The notes beneath the pieces were generated by a model. It did no database searches. It saw nothing but the letters and a program-made list of their open reading frames with translations, and was not told the DNA's origin. The position numbers and the translations under genes were made by a program. Positions 53,083-61,917 of a DNA stretch of 64,000 bases are shown piece after piece (position 1 is the first letter of the stretch; each line of letters opens with the position of its first letter). This DNA is from Rs1 sp029027825 (GTDB lineage Bacteria; Pseudomonadota; Gammaproteobacteria; Pseudomonadales; Balneatricaceae): positions 3,038,001 through 3,102,000 of the forward strand of contig CP093399.1 in the NCBI GenBank assembly GCA_029027825.1, given 5' to 3'.

Positions 53083-53115
53083 TCTCTGCACACCCCATGG
53101 TGGGGTGTGCAGAGA
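53083..53115. repeat. Perfect 15-bp palindrome
   Basis: TCTCTGCACACCCCA and its exact complement around TGG. It is GC-richer than its surroundings and is followed by TTTGTT, so it might act as a terminator for the plus strand, though no gene precedes it. Confidence 0.9.
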
Positions 53116-53267
53116 TTTGTTATGCTGGAGAAATTATTTGAGGAATGATTTTTGTTACTTGTAACGTCTACCTGACTGAAACCTGCTACTTATAACGTTG
53201 CTGAAGCGCTGTTAAGTCGAGGCAGTTTTTCGCCGTGATAACAGCTAACTAGTTTCAACCTAAATCC

Positions 53268-53789
53268 TTACATTTTCATCTTAGTCATCGCCGCCAGCAC
53301 TTTCAGATCCACTTGCTCGAAGCTCAGTACTTTTCCACCTTCACTCGCTGCGAAATCACTAGCGTCCTGGCGTTTCGAAAAACTGGCTAAGGTAGGCCCC
53401 ATCGCACCTTTTTTGCCGTGACCGACCACATAAAACGCCAGTTTGGCGTCCGTATAGGTATCTTCCTCTGGGTGACCCCAGGGCGTGACCGCCATATCAT
53501 GGACAAAAGCTTGCTGGATGTTATGTTGATTTTCTGGATCCAAAATAAAGGCAAACATATCACTAGTAGAGCAAAACTTCATATTGCCCCTGATCACTCT
53601 CTACTATAGATTTACTTTATGGACTGTGTATTTGCTAATTGTCATGCCGCAAAGATGACATTGATCACTTTTTTCTATCGCTATGACCTGTTGCACCATC
53701 GCTTCTGTTTTTTGATCTTGACAGCCCTGCAGTGCTAACACACCCACGGCTAACAAGGCTGTCACCAGCATTTTAGTTAAATTTCTCAT
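53268..53789 (-). pseudogene. nosL: nosL, interrupted by two in-frame TAG codons
   Basis: NosL is the periplasmic lipoprotein copper chaperone for NosZ. From ATG 53789 the first part has a signal with lipobox ALQGCQDQ (Cys about 23) and the metal motif CHLCGMTISKY (about 44-54). At 53601-53606 two consecutive TAG codons end it. The same frame then continues as the rest of NosL: MKFCSTSDMFAFILDPE, MAVTPWGHPEEDTY, GHGKKGAMGPTLASFS. The segment after ISKY reads TVHKVNL, not the usual PGPKG-type sequence, so a small frameshift pair is also possible. If real, NosL function is lost or split. Confidence 0.8.
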
Positions 53790-53790
53790 T

Positions 53791-54618
53791 TTATAAACCC
53801 CTTTTGTTAAAAATATACACCGATGTAGCGATCGGTAGCACCAGCCATAACAGCAGTGCGCCAAACATCGCCGCCATGCTGAACTGCGCCTGCTGAGAAA
53901 TAGCCATCAAGCCGCTTAAATTTTGCTCGGCAAAGTAGCTGATATTAACCAATCTAAAGATATCAGTCGGATTTAGCAGCAGTAAATAGGGAAATAAATC
54001 GGCATTCAGATCACCTTGAGTAGACACTAAAAGTCCCAACAGTCCTAAATCGAAGACTAATACGAAAAAAAACCATAGGATTAAGGCGAGCCCCGCTGCC
54101 TTTGATTTTTCACTGACACTGCAACTAACTACATAGGCAATGGCGATAAAAATCCAGCCTAGTAATATCGCTGAAAATATAAAAACTGTGTAGGGAACCA
54201 GCAGTTCTTGCCAGCTGGTAGACGCTGAAAACAAGCCGATCATCACTGCGGAGGAGCCGAAACCTACTGTGGTAGAAAAAGCCATGATAGCCCCTTGCCC
54301 CAACATTTTACCCAGCAGCAACTGCCAGCGTGCCAGTGGATAAGTCATCAGTAGTAGCAAAGTACCACTTTCGTCCTCGCCAACTATGCCATCGTAAGCC
54401 AACATCAGCGCGATCAACGGGATGATAAACACCGCTAAGCTCGCCAGACTAACTATGGTGGTGGAGAGCGATGTAAAACCCACTTGACCGGCCGCTGCCG
54501 CGCCAAAATAGGCCAGCCCCATCGCCAACATCGATAATATAATACAGATAGAAAGCACCCAACGATTGCGCAGTCCATCCCGAAATTCCTTACCTGCGAC
54601 TATTAATATTGCTCTCAC
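53791..54618 (-). CDS. nosY: ABC transporter permease NosY
   Basis: 275 residues, GTG start overlapping the nosF stop by 4 bp (GTGA). Six membrane helices of the ABC-2 type: IAGKEFRDGLRNRWVLSIC quoted in part at the N-terminus (AGKEFRDGLRNRW about 8-20), then LMLAYDGIVGEDESGTLLLLMTYPLAR (EDESG and TYPLAR about 76-98). NosY with NosF and NosD forms the complex required to mature the CuZ centre of NosZ. The nosL ATG follows its stop by one base. Confidence 0.94.
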   Translation of the reverse strand: MRAILIVAGKEFRDGLRNRWVLSICIILSMLAMGLAYFGAAAAGQVGFTSLSTTIVSLASLAVFIIPLIALMLAYDGIVGEDESGTLLLLMTYPLARWQLLLGKMLGQGAIMAFSTTVGFGSSAVMIGLFSASTSWQELLVPYTVFIFSAILLGWIFIAIAYVVSCSVSEKSKAAGLALILWFFFVLVFDLGLLGLLVSTQGDLNADLFPYLLLLNPTDIFRLVNISYFAEQNLSGLMAISQQAQFSMAAMFGALLLWLVLPIATSVYIFNKRGL

Positions 54619-55532
54619 AATTGCACCTCTGTATTGCCTTGTACCTGAATAAAGTGCCGGTATAGATCTTCTAGTGAAGGCAGAGAAATCTGCAAATCCT
54701 GTAAACCTTGCAGTTCAACCAACTGTTTTAATACTTGCATTTTTTGCCCCATGGCGACCTCGAGCTGATAGTGCCCCGATAGCGAATCGGTTCTCACTAC
54801 CGCCTCGGCTAACTCAGCAGGCAGGGCCAACGCACTGCCCTGCAGCTTAAACAGGGCGGGTAGCGCCGCCTGATCGCGCAATTGCTCTAAACTACCGCTA
54901 GCCAGTAATTGACCGTTACCCATAATCAACGCGCGGTCGATATATTTTTCAACACCGGGCAATACGTGCGAGCACAGCACTACTGTGCAACCGGTTTGTT
55001 TGAGCTGCTCAATCGTTAAATAGAAATCTTGGGTGGCGATCGGATCTAAGCCGACCGTCGGCTCATCGAGCAGCAGTAATTTTGGATTACCCAACAGTGC
55101 CTGCGCTAGACCGAGACGCTGTCGCATTCCCTTAGAATAGGTCTTTACTTTGCGTTTACAGGCATCTTGCAATCCCACTTGCGCCAGCAATTGCATTGAC
55201 TTAGCGCGGTCGACTTTTTTTAACCGGGCAAAATAATTTAGTACTTCTAAACCGGTTAACTGCTCGTAGAAGCTGACATTTTCCTGTAAAAATCCCAATT
55301 TACTGCGGATTTGTAACGCCTTGCCGTGACAGGGGTTTTCGCCGAAGACCTTAACTTCCCCTGAGGTCGCCTCGATCAATCCCAGTATTAACTTAATAAT
55401 GGTGGTTTTTCCGGCCCCATTGTGACCAAACAACCCTAGTACTTCGCCCTGCTGCAAACTTAAATCTAAACTGTGGAGAGCATGTACTCCGAGGTACTTT
55501 TTTTCGACTTGCTGTAATTCAACGATACTCAT
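54615..55532 (-). CDS. nosF: ABC transporter ATP-binding protein NosF
   Basis: 305 residues. Walker A GHNGAGKTT (about 36-44), Q-loop LGFLQENV, signature YSKGMRQRLGLAQALL (about 132-147; the SKGMRQR variant is usual for NosF), Walker B LLLLDEPTVGLDP (about 153-165), switch His in LCSHVLPG. Energises NosDFY. Its ATG directly abuts the nosD TGA. Confidence 0.95.
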   Translation of the reverse strand: MSIVELQQVEKKYLGVHALHSLDLSLQQGEVLGLFGHNGAGKTTIIKLILGLIEATSGEVKVFGENPCHGKALQIRSKLGFLQENVSFYEQLTGLEVLNYFARLKKVDRAKSMQLLAQVGLQDACKRKVKTYSKGMRQRLGLAQALLGNPKLLLLDEPTVGLDPIATQDFYLTIEQLKQTGCTVVLCSHVLPGVEKYIDRALIMGNGQLLASGSLEQLRDQAALPALFKLQGSALALPAELAEAVVRTDSLSGHYQLEVAMGQKMQVLKQLVELQGLQDLQISLPSLEDLYRHFIQVQGNTEVQL

Positions 55533-56924
55533 TCATTTATTCCCATTGCCGACACTGCCGACTCGCTCAGATGCGCTGGTTGTCGCTATTTTAGAGATGC
55601 TATTGGCTGTTGCGCTGGATGTTTTTAGCGCTTTAGTAAGAACGGCTATCGGCTGCTTCATCAACGGCGCACTATCTACCACCCCCGAGCCCTTGAACAC
55701 TGGAAATTGGTTTTGTACCCAGCGTAAAGTCTCAATTGCCGGGCTGTTAAACAGTAATCTAGCCGCCGGGAATTTCCACAGTAATCGATCGACATTATCA
55801 TTGGGCTCATAAACGGTATCACCAATCCCATCATCGTTCATGTCCCATCCCAGATAATCACTCCAATAGTTACCCGACCAGTCTTGCGATCGGCTGGAGA
55901 CGTATTTAACTTGAGTTTTGTTATTGATGAATGCGTTGTTAAATAACTGATTCTCTTCTGAGCCGGCTGTTAAATGGATGCCGATATCGCTATCTGAGAC
56001 TTGATTGCCACTAAATTCATTATACAGCGAGTTGTAGATGAACAGTGCCTTGCCCTCTAGGCCTCTACCACTCGCTCTCCCCATCTGTGGGTTGCGTCGA
56101 TTTTGCACTCCGCTGATCTGATTATTTTTCAGGGTAGAATAAGTGATATAATTGAGTAACATACCGTAATTGACGTCGTTGATAGAGCGGTTGTTAATAA
56201 CCGTCAAATACTTAGACTGCATCAATGCATAGCCAGTGCGGGTGTTGATCGTGGTGTTGTTGAGCAAGTGGTTACTATAGGAATACATATAGTGTATGCC
56301 GTAACGAAGATCTTTCAGCTGGTTGTTTTCTAAAGTACTGTCATTGCTAGACTCGATATAAATGCCATCGCGGGTCGCGGTCACGCTATTATCTTTGATC
56401 AGCGCATCCCTGACATTGTACAAGTGAATGCCGTTGCCCCGGTCGGTGGAACGCAATTGGCGATTACCGACAATTTGATTGCCAATTAACTTGGCGCTAC
56501 GGGTGCCGTCAACCCAGATACCAAAGCCTCCACCGGATAGTTGATTGTGCGCCACTTCGCTGTTAGTCGCAGCCTTAGCAATAAAGATGGCCGCATCCAT
56601 ATCGGTTAAATCACTGCCCCAATTTTGCAGCTGAAGATGGTGAACGTAACTGTTCGCGGCGTTAATCACCAAGCCGTGCCCCGCGCCGCCTGAATCAATA
56701 ATGGCGTCGACGTCACCCGTCAGTTCTATACTATTTGGCAATACAAAATTGCCAAAATAAGTACCCTTGGCCAGCTGCACTTTATCGCCGTCAACAGTAC
56801 TGTCTAATATTTGCTGCAAGTTATCTGCAGGCTTGAGGTAAAAATTTTGGCCGTAGCTATCATTGCTGCCAGCGAGCAGTATAAATAGCAAGCTACTGCT
56901 AATGACTAGATTGTAACAGGCCAT
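55533..56924 (-). CDS. nosD: Periplasmic copper-processing protein NosD
   Basis: 463 residues with an N-terminal signal peptide (to about residue 26). The body is a right-handed parallel beta-helix: repeated short strands with Asn ladders (HNQLSGGGFGIWVDGTR, NNQLKDLRYGIHYMYSYSNH quoted in part, NRSINDVNYGMLLNY). The C-terminus has NYWSDYLGWDMNDDGIGD, the conserved CASH-family end. Supplies copper or sulfur for CuZ of NosZ. The extra ~45-residue tail (Ser/Ala/Thr-rich) is not part of the core. Confidence 0.94.
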   Translation of the reverse strand: MACYNLVISSSLLFILLAGSNDSYGQNFYLKPADNLQQILDSTVDGDKVQLAKGTYFGNFVLPNSIELTGDVDAIIDSGGAGHGLVINAANSYVHHLQLQNWGSDLTDMDAAIFIAKAATNSEVAHNQLSGGGFGIWVDGTRSAKLIGNQIVGNRQLRSTDRGNGIHLYNVRDALIKDNSVTATRDGIYIESSNDSTLENNQLKDLRYGIHYMYSYSNHLLNNTTINTRTGYALMQSKYLTVINNRSINDVNYGMLLNYITYSTLKNNQISGVQNRRNPQMGRASGRGLEGKALFIYNSLYNEFSGNQVSDSDIGIHLTAGSEENQLFNNAFINNKTQVKYVSSRSQDWSGNYWSDYLGWDMNDDGIGDTVYEPNDNVDRLLWKFPAARLLFNSPAIETLRWVQNQFPVFKGSGVVDSAPLMKQPIAVLTKALKTSSATANSISKIATTSASERVGSVGNGNK

Positions 56925-56998
56925 TATTAACCTTCGATTTCAATATAACAGTTTGAAACTGGCCCGACACTGCAACAGTGCGGGCCCTGAGCACTTTC

Positions 56999-58909
56999 TT
57001 ACTTAGGCTCTACCAACATACGACCGCGCATTTCCATGTGCAGCGCATGACAGAACCAATTACAGTAATACCAATGTACACCGACCTTATCGGCGATAAA
57101 GGTAACTGAAGCAGTCTGTTGTGGGCTGATTTCCATCTGCACCCCATGGTTTACCATGCAAAAACCGTGTGTCACATCCTCTATCTGATCTAGGTTAGTA
57201 ATCACTACAGTCACTTCATCACCCTGCTTGACCTTAAACTCAGTAAGACCAAACACCGGTGCGACCGACATCATGTAGACTCTTACCTTATTGCCGTCAC
57301 GAATCACCTTGTATTGCGAGTTAAGATCGACACCGTCGCGCTTGGCCATTGCAACAGTACTGGCGAAAGAGGGATCTTTACGGTCGTAGATCTTACGGGT
57401 TTTAACCAGCGAGCGATGTACCATAATGCAATCGTGCGGCTCTGCATAAGTAGGACCATCATGGATCAATTTCATGGTATCCCCTGAAATATCAATCAAC
57501 TGATCGTTTTCAGGGTGCAGCGGTCCACATTGCAAGAAGCGATCTTTTGAGAACTTCTGCAGCGATACCAAGTACTGGCCATCAGCGTCACGTGTTTCAC
57601 CCATAGTGGTATGGTTGTGTCCTGGCTGGTAGTGAACATCTAGCTTTTGCAGTATGTAATCAACCTGCTTACCACTGTATGATTCAATCGCTTTTTCGAT
57701 ATTCCACTTACAGATTTGGCTGTCAATAAACAGCGTGGTATAAGCATTGCCGCGATTATCGAAAGCGGTGTGTAACGGTCCTAGACCTAGCTCTACTTCG
57801 GCGACAACAGTATCGCGGGGCTTAATTTTATCGGCGAACAGATCGTCAAACTTATCTAGCTGGAAGACAGTAACAGTCGGCGATAACTTGCCGTTGGCGA
57901 TCGCATACTTACCACCGGGTGCGGTATTAATTCCGTGCGGATTTTTAGGAACAGGAACATAGCGAGTTAACTTAGAACCCTTGCGGCCGTTAAGTACCGG
58001 CACATCAGAACCTGGTAACGTTGTAAAATCACCCGCTTTAACTGCCGCTTCGATCAACTCTATATTGAAGATAACTAGGTGATCGCGCTCGCTGCGCATT
58101 GTACCTTCTAAATCAACTGCGCCCTCTGCATTGTAGCAAGTGGAAAAAGCGTATTTACCGGTGTAATCTGCATCGGTATTATCTAAGTTGCCATCGACAA
58201 TCACCTGCCAGGAAACTTCCATCTTCTCAGCATCAATACCGTTAAACATAGTATAGTAACTGGCAATGTCATCCATTTTCAAACCATTGTTTGGATGGGG
58301 CATGCGAAACTCTGCATTGGCAAATACATACTTAGTAAAAGGAACTTTTTGCACCCGTAAACCGTGGATTGCCTGTACGTTCGGTACAGTAATAATTTTA
58401 TCGGTTTTCATGATATCACAGCGAATACGAGCGACACGCGAATTAGCTTTATCATTAATAAACAGATATTTGCCGTCGTAACGACCATCGCTCATCGACA
58501 TGTGCGGGTGATGGCAATCACCATTTAAAGGCGCGTTTTCGCCCAACACTTCACGACTTTCGTTGGTGATACCCCAGCCAGTGGCGCTATCTACATTGAA
58601 TACCGGAATACGCATTAACTCACGCATTGAAGGAATGCCTAAAATGCGCATTTCACCGGAGTGCCCACCACTCCAAAAACCGTAGTATTCATCCAGCTCA
58701 CCAGGTCCAACACTGTGCTTGGTGTTACTAGAAGCCTGCGCAGTTGCCGGCAGTAATCCAGCACCCACTCCGGCGCCAATCGCTCCCGCCGCTCCCATTA
58801 GTGCGGCTGATCCGCCTAAAAATAGTCGACGGCTGACCTTTACATGCTCGCTAGCTTGCGGGTCGGCAACATCGATTGCCGGTAAATTTTTGTCTTTAGG
58901 ATCAATCAT
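56999..58909 (-). CDS. nosZ: Nitrous oxide reductase (clade I, TAT-exported)
   Basis: 636 residues. Reduces N2O to N2 in the periplasm. A twin-arginine leader with VSRRLFLGGSAALMG (RR about 28-29) marks clade I. The beta-propeller with CuZ histidines includes NGDCHHPHMSMSDGRYDGKYL (in part, DCHHPH about 130-135), FANAEFRMPHPN, DCIMVHRS and HNHTTMG. The C-terminal cupredoxin CuA site is YYCNWFCHALHMEMRGRM near 608-626. All metal ligands I can trace are present. RBS GGAG. A hairpin lies 21-41 bp upstream of the ATG. Confidence 0.97.
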   Translation of the reverse strand: MIDPKDKNLPAIDVADPQASEHVKVSRRLFLGGSAALMGAAGAIGAGVGAGLLPATAQASSNTKHSVGPGELDEYYGFWSGGHSGEMRILGIPSMRELMRIPVFNVDSATGWGITNESREVLGENAPLNGDCHHPHMSMSDGRYDGKYLFINDKANSRVARIRCDIMKTDKIITVPNVQAIHGLRVQKVPFTKYVFANAEFRMPHPNNGLKMDDIASYYTMFNGIDAEKMEVSWQVIVDGNLDNTDADYTGKYAFSTCYNAEGAVDLEGTMRSERDHLVIFNIELIEAAVKAGDFTTLPGSDVPVLNGRKGSKLTRYVPVPKNPHGINTAPGGKYAIANGKLSPTVTVFQLDKFDDLFADKIKPRDTVVAEVELGLGPLHTAFDNRGNAYTTLFIDSQICKWNIEKAIESYSGKQVDYILQKLDVHYQPGHNHTTMGETRDADGQYLVSLQKFSKDRFLQCGPLHPENDQLIDISGDTMKLIHDGPTYAEPHDCIMVHRSLVKTRKIYDRKDPSFASTVAMAKRDGVDLNSQYKVIRDGNKVRVYMMSVAPVFGLTEFKVKQGDEVTVVITNLDQIEDVTHGFCMVNHGVQMEISPQQTASVTFIADKVGVHWYYCNWFCHALHMEMRGRMLVEPK

Positions 58910-58929
58910 TTTAGATCTCCGATTTTGAT

Positions 58930-58950
58930 GCGCTGTCTTTAAATCAGCGC
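58930..58950. promoter_or_regulatory. Hairpin in the nosR-nosZ gap
   Basis: GCGCTG/CAGCGC stem with a TCTTTAAAT loop, 21 bp upstream of the nosZ ATG. Could stabilise or separate the nosZ mRNA from nosR. There is no T-run. Confidence 0.45.
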
Positions 58951-59139
58951 AATGTTAACTGCTAATACAACTAGTTTGAAGCCGATATTTCAATACAAAC
59001 CCTGACGTAACTAATTTATTTATCTTCAAAAGATTTCTCTGAACTCAAAGATCAGACAATTTTTTTAAAACCAAGCTAAATCAACCTTTCACGGTCTGTA
59101 TGCAAAATAAAATCACCGGCTCAGGATTATTCAAAAACA

Positions 59140-61302
59140 CTATGCGACGTCGCTAATATCCAACGCCTCAATTTTTTTCATTGCCTTCGCGGCGCGCTCT
59201 TTCTTATGGCGCTTTTTCGCCAGTGGCGGGCACTTGTCATCTCTATAATAAGTAACTTGACAGTCGAGACATTGATGACACTCGTTGGCATTAATATGAC
59301 CATCTGGGTGGATCGCCTGAATTTCGCACTCTCTGGCGCAAGTTCTACAAGGCTGACCACATTCCTTGCGCCTTTTAAGCCAGTCAAATAACCGTAATCT
59401 AGCCGGTATTGCCAGCGCAGCTCCCAGCGGACATATGTATCTGCAGTAAACTTTGCGGGTAAATATATTAATCACCAGCAGCACTACTACGTATAAGACA
59501 TAGCCCCAATCGCGTTGGAATTTCAGTAGAAAGGTAGTTTTAAAGGGTTCTATCTCGGCGAGCCGTTCCGCCTGTCCCAGCGATTCTAAAGACACTGCAA
59601 ACAGCGCTAACAAAATCACATATTTGATGGCCCATAGGCGCTCATGGATGGCAAAGGGTATTTCATACTGTTTGATTTTTAGCCGTCTCGCCAGTTCATT
59701 AATTAACTCTTGTAGTGCACCGAAGGGACAGAGCCAACCACAAAATATCCCCCTGCCCCACAACAGCATGGTCATAGCGACAAAACCCCAGAGAATAAAT
59801 AGCATCGGATCCAACAAAAACAGATCCCAGTTAAAATCACTCTGAAAAGCGTGCACAAAGGTAAAGACGTTAACCACTGACAGCTGCCCTAGTGAATACC
59901 AGCCGATAAATACTACAGTGAAGATCAAATAGCCGGTGCGCAACCCGTGCATCAACTTAGGCTTTCGCACTAGTAAATCTTGGATGAAAATGATCACGAA
60001 CAGTAGTACCAACGCCACCGTCAACACCGTTATTTGAAAACTTTTTTGCTCCCAGACACTAACCCACAGAGGTTCAGGCTCTTCTACAACCACCGGTGGC
60101 GGCCGTACTACATATTGTTCAGGTGCATTGTAAGCGCCATAGAAACTACTAAACACACTGTCCAGCGCACCTACTTGGCGGCGCACTAGCAACTCCAGCT
60201 GCCAAGGTGCGCCTATATCAAATTCATGGCTGTCGCGGATGATAAAAATCGCCATTTCAGAAAATCCGGGAAAGCCCTCTATGTAGACATCGTCTAGGCG
60301 ATAGTAATCACTGTCTCTAAAACTGATTATTTTATCGCCCTGCTGCAATTGCGTGCGGTCAAAAATCCCCCCGCGCACATAACCATTGCCTTTAAACGAA
60401 TACTCGCCGCTGGCCATCACTCCAATCGCTAGATCCCGTTCACCAATTTCAGTCATCAGCCACTGATACTGCTTATCGCCCAATACATTGCGACCGATAC
60501 TCGGCACGCTGAGCGGCATGTAGTACATATCGATAAAAGGAGCGTCTGAATGAATAGTACCGGCTTTGGTCTGGGCTTTAGTACCGACGAAAGCGGCATC
60601 AACTTGCTGCTGATCAAGTAATAATCTGCGAATCGAGCCGTCACCGGTTAAATTACTCCACCCGGCCTGGTGGTAGAAATCTTGATTGATACTGGCAGCA
60701 GGAACTTTACTTTGCACGGATAAGCCAGCAATTTCCAAGATAGATGCGACCTTTTTAGCCGAGCGCATAATAGCTTCATTGACCACCATCACCGTCACAG
60801 TGGCACCGGATATCACATCGACACTGATAACATCACTGTTATTTCCCGCACCGATTCGCACTTTGTCAGTGACCATCAACCCCTTATACTTATCGACAAA
60901 GTCAAATAGTTTGTGCTCGGGGATACCTACTAACAAAATGGGTTCGTGGTGTTCCAACACTCGGGTATTGACGAGTTTTCCGCTGAGGTCCATCACGATC
61001 AAGGTATTGATCGGTTTACCTGAGTAGGCGGGGAGATTCAGTACATCATTAGTATTAAAAGCGTAACCTAACAACTGCTGACCGGCGTAAATCTCGCGTA
61101 CCAGCACTTTATCATCCTGCAGTGCTAGCTTCTCTGTCACCCGGCTAATATTTGAAAAAGATTTATTGATAGTCTGCAGCTGTTGCTGTTCAGTCACCGT
61201 AAACATGGCCAGCGCAGCTTGTGAAAAAACGCCATACAAACTTACTAAAACTAGGCTTAATACTATTTTTTTAATGTTAATAAAATTTTTATATACTGGC
61301 AT
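59140..61302 (-). CDS. nosR: Nitrous oxide reduction regulator/electron donor NosR
   Basis: 720 residues from ATG 61302 (MPVYKNFINIKK), with GAAGAG upstream; the frame extends five codons to a TTG. The N-terminal signal/membrane anchor is followed by a periplasmic FMN-binding domain (about 100-220; SGATVTVMV carries the flavin-linked Thr). Then five to six helices and two polyferredoxin sites: GRGIFCGWLCPFGALQE, YCRYICPLGA and the 4Fe-4S motifs CGQPCRTCARECEIQ and ANECHQCLDCQVTYY. NosR is needed for nosZ expression and electron supply to N2O reduction. First gene of nosRZDFYL, behind two FNR-type boxes. Confidence 0.96.
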   Translation of the reverse strand: MPVYKNFINIKKIVLSLVLVSLYGVFSQAALAMFTVTEQQQLQTINKSFSNISRVTEKLALQDDKVLVREIYAGQQLLGYAFNTNDVLNLPAYSGKPINTLIVMDLSGKLVNTRVLEHHEPILLVGIPEHKLFDFVDKYKGLMVTDKVRIGAGNNSDVISVDVISGATVTVMVVNEAIMRSAKKVASILEIAGLSVQSKVPAASINQDFYHQAGWSNLTGDGSIRRLLLDQQQVDAAFVGTKAQTKAGTIHSDAPFIDMYYMPLSVPSIGRNVLGDKQYQWLMTEIGERDLAIGVMASGEYSFKGNGYVRGGIFDRTQLQQGDKIISFRDSDYYRLDDVYIEGFPGFSEMAIFIIRDSHEFDIGAPWQLELLVRRQVGALDSVFSSFYGAYNAPEQYVVRPPPVVVEEPEPLWVSVWEQKSFQITVLTVALVLLFVIIFIQDLLVRKPKLMHGLRTGYLIFTVVFIGWYSLGQLSVVNVFTFVHAFQSDFNWDLFLLDPMLFILWGFVAMTMLLWGRGIFCGWLCPFGALQELINELARRLKIKQYEIPFAIHERLWAIKYVILLALFAVSLESLGQAERLAEIEPFKTTFLLKFQRDWGYVLYVVVLLVINIFTRKVYCRYICPLGAALAIPARLRLFDWLKRRKECGQPCRTCARECEIQAIHPDGHINANECHQCLDCQVTYYRDDKCPPLAKKRHKKERAAKAMKKIEALDISDVA

Positions 61303-61346
61303 CTGGCTCTTCGTCAACTTCTTAACTCTCCAATCATTAGTGCTTA

Positions 61347-61388
61347 ATTATAAATAATTAACAGACAACTGAACTTGATGTAGATCAA
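61347..61388 (-). promoter_or_regulatory. FNR/Anr/Dnr-dependent nos promoter
   Basis: A perfect FNR-family site TTGATGTAGATCAA (61375-61388). Its centre lies 32 bp from the centre of a perfect minus-strand TATAAT (61347-61352), so the site is at -41.5 of a start near 61340. This is the class II activator arrangement, giving a ~38-base leader before nosR. Confidence 0.85.
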
Positions 61389-61406
61389 GCATCCACAGGA
61401 TATTAT

Positions 61407-61420
61407 TTGATATAAATCAA
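61407..61420. promoter_or_regulatory. Second FNR-type box upstream of nosR
   Basis: TTGATATAAATCAA, also a perfect FNR-family palindrome, 32 bp (about three turns) upstream of the first. May reinforce activation or bind a related regulator such as Dnr. I see no matching divergent gene. Confidence 0.75.
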
Positions 61421-61659
61421 TTAGTTAAACCAAAATCATGAAACTTCTTATTTTACAAGGAGTTAACCTAAGCAGGGATATTGTTGTTAGTTGTTTTTAC
61501 AAGATTTTTTCGATTTAGCACTGAGCTGATGTGACCGGCCGATTTATATAGCCAGTTAAGTGATAAAATGGTTAGGGATGCTTGAAAATGCGTTAATACC
61601 GAACTTGTCAGTAAATTTCATTAAGCCGCAGCAGGACAAAACAATATCTTATATTTTTA

Positions 61660-61761
61660 ATGAGTTATTTAGAAAACTCGCTATTAATGATTTCAATGAA
61701 TAAGAGCAACAGCCCCATGGAATTTTATGAACACATGGATCGATTTTCGAACCCACGATAA
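61660..61761 (+). CDS. Possible 33-residue peptide before a terminator
   Basis: ATG 61660 opens MSYLENSLLMISMNKSNSP and closes 33 residues later, 5 bp before a strong intrinsic terminator. No Shine-Dalgarno is evident and the sequence is not recognised. The tight junction with the terminator is the only positive sign. Otherwise the 61440-61917 gap holds only the terminator and a REP-like hairpin. Confidence 0.25.
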   Translation: MSYLENSLLMISMNKSNSPMEFYEHMDRFSNPR

Positions 61762-61765
61762 AGAG

Positions 61766-61806
61766 AAAAAAGGCAGTCGCTGATATCCTCAACCACTGCC
61801 TTTTTT
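61766..61806. terminator. Bidirectional intrinsic terminator
   Basis: A twelve-base-pair stem AAAAAAGGCAGT/ACTGCCTTTTTT around a 17-base loop. It could end plus-strand transcripts from the nosR-upstream region and the fructose-bisphosphate aldolase transcript on the minus strand. Confidence 0.85.
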
Positions 61807-61813
61807 ATATACA

Positions 61814-61859
61814 GAGACCTCTGCATAACTACTGCACTCGCAACGTTATGAGAGGTCTC
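61814..61859. repeat. REP-like hairpin, 3' of the aldolase gene
   Basis: GAGACCTCTGCATAAC ... GTTATGAGAGGTCTC, arms of about 16 bp with one missing base, loop TACTGCACTCGCAAC. Member of the family at 2609 and 35514; its arms match the ends of MITE family 2. Confidence 0.8.
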
Positions 61860-61917
61860 ATACACTCACTTACAAAAGCGCCAGAAGATCACTCTGCCGT
61901 TTGATCCTCTGTGTATG

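Noticed and set aside
53601..53606. TAG TAG in nosL as recoding (pyrrolysine or suppressor)
   Set aside because: No supporting signal is visible and all other genes end or avoid TAG normally; loss of function or sequence error is simpler.
53604..53864. Separate small cysteine-rich protein beginning MAHCCYGWCY
   Set aside because: The upstream part is the nosY 3' end in another frame; from 53789 it is the N-terminal half of nosL.
61438..61518. Short frame MKLLILQGVNLSR resembling the start of type II dehydroquinase
   Set aside because: The similarity stops after about a dozen residues and the frame closes at 26; too short to claim an aroQ relic.
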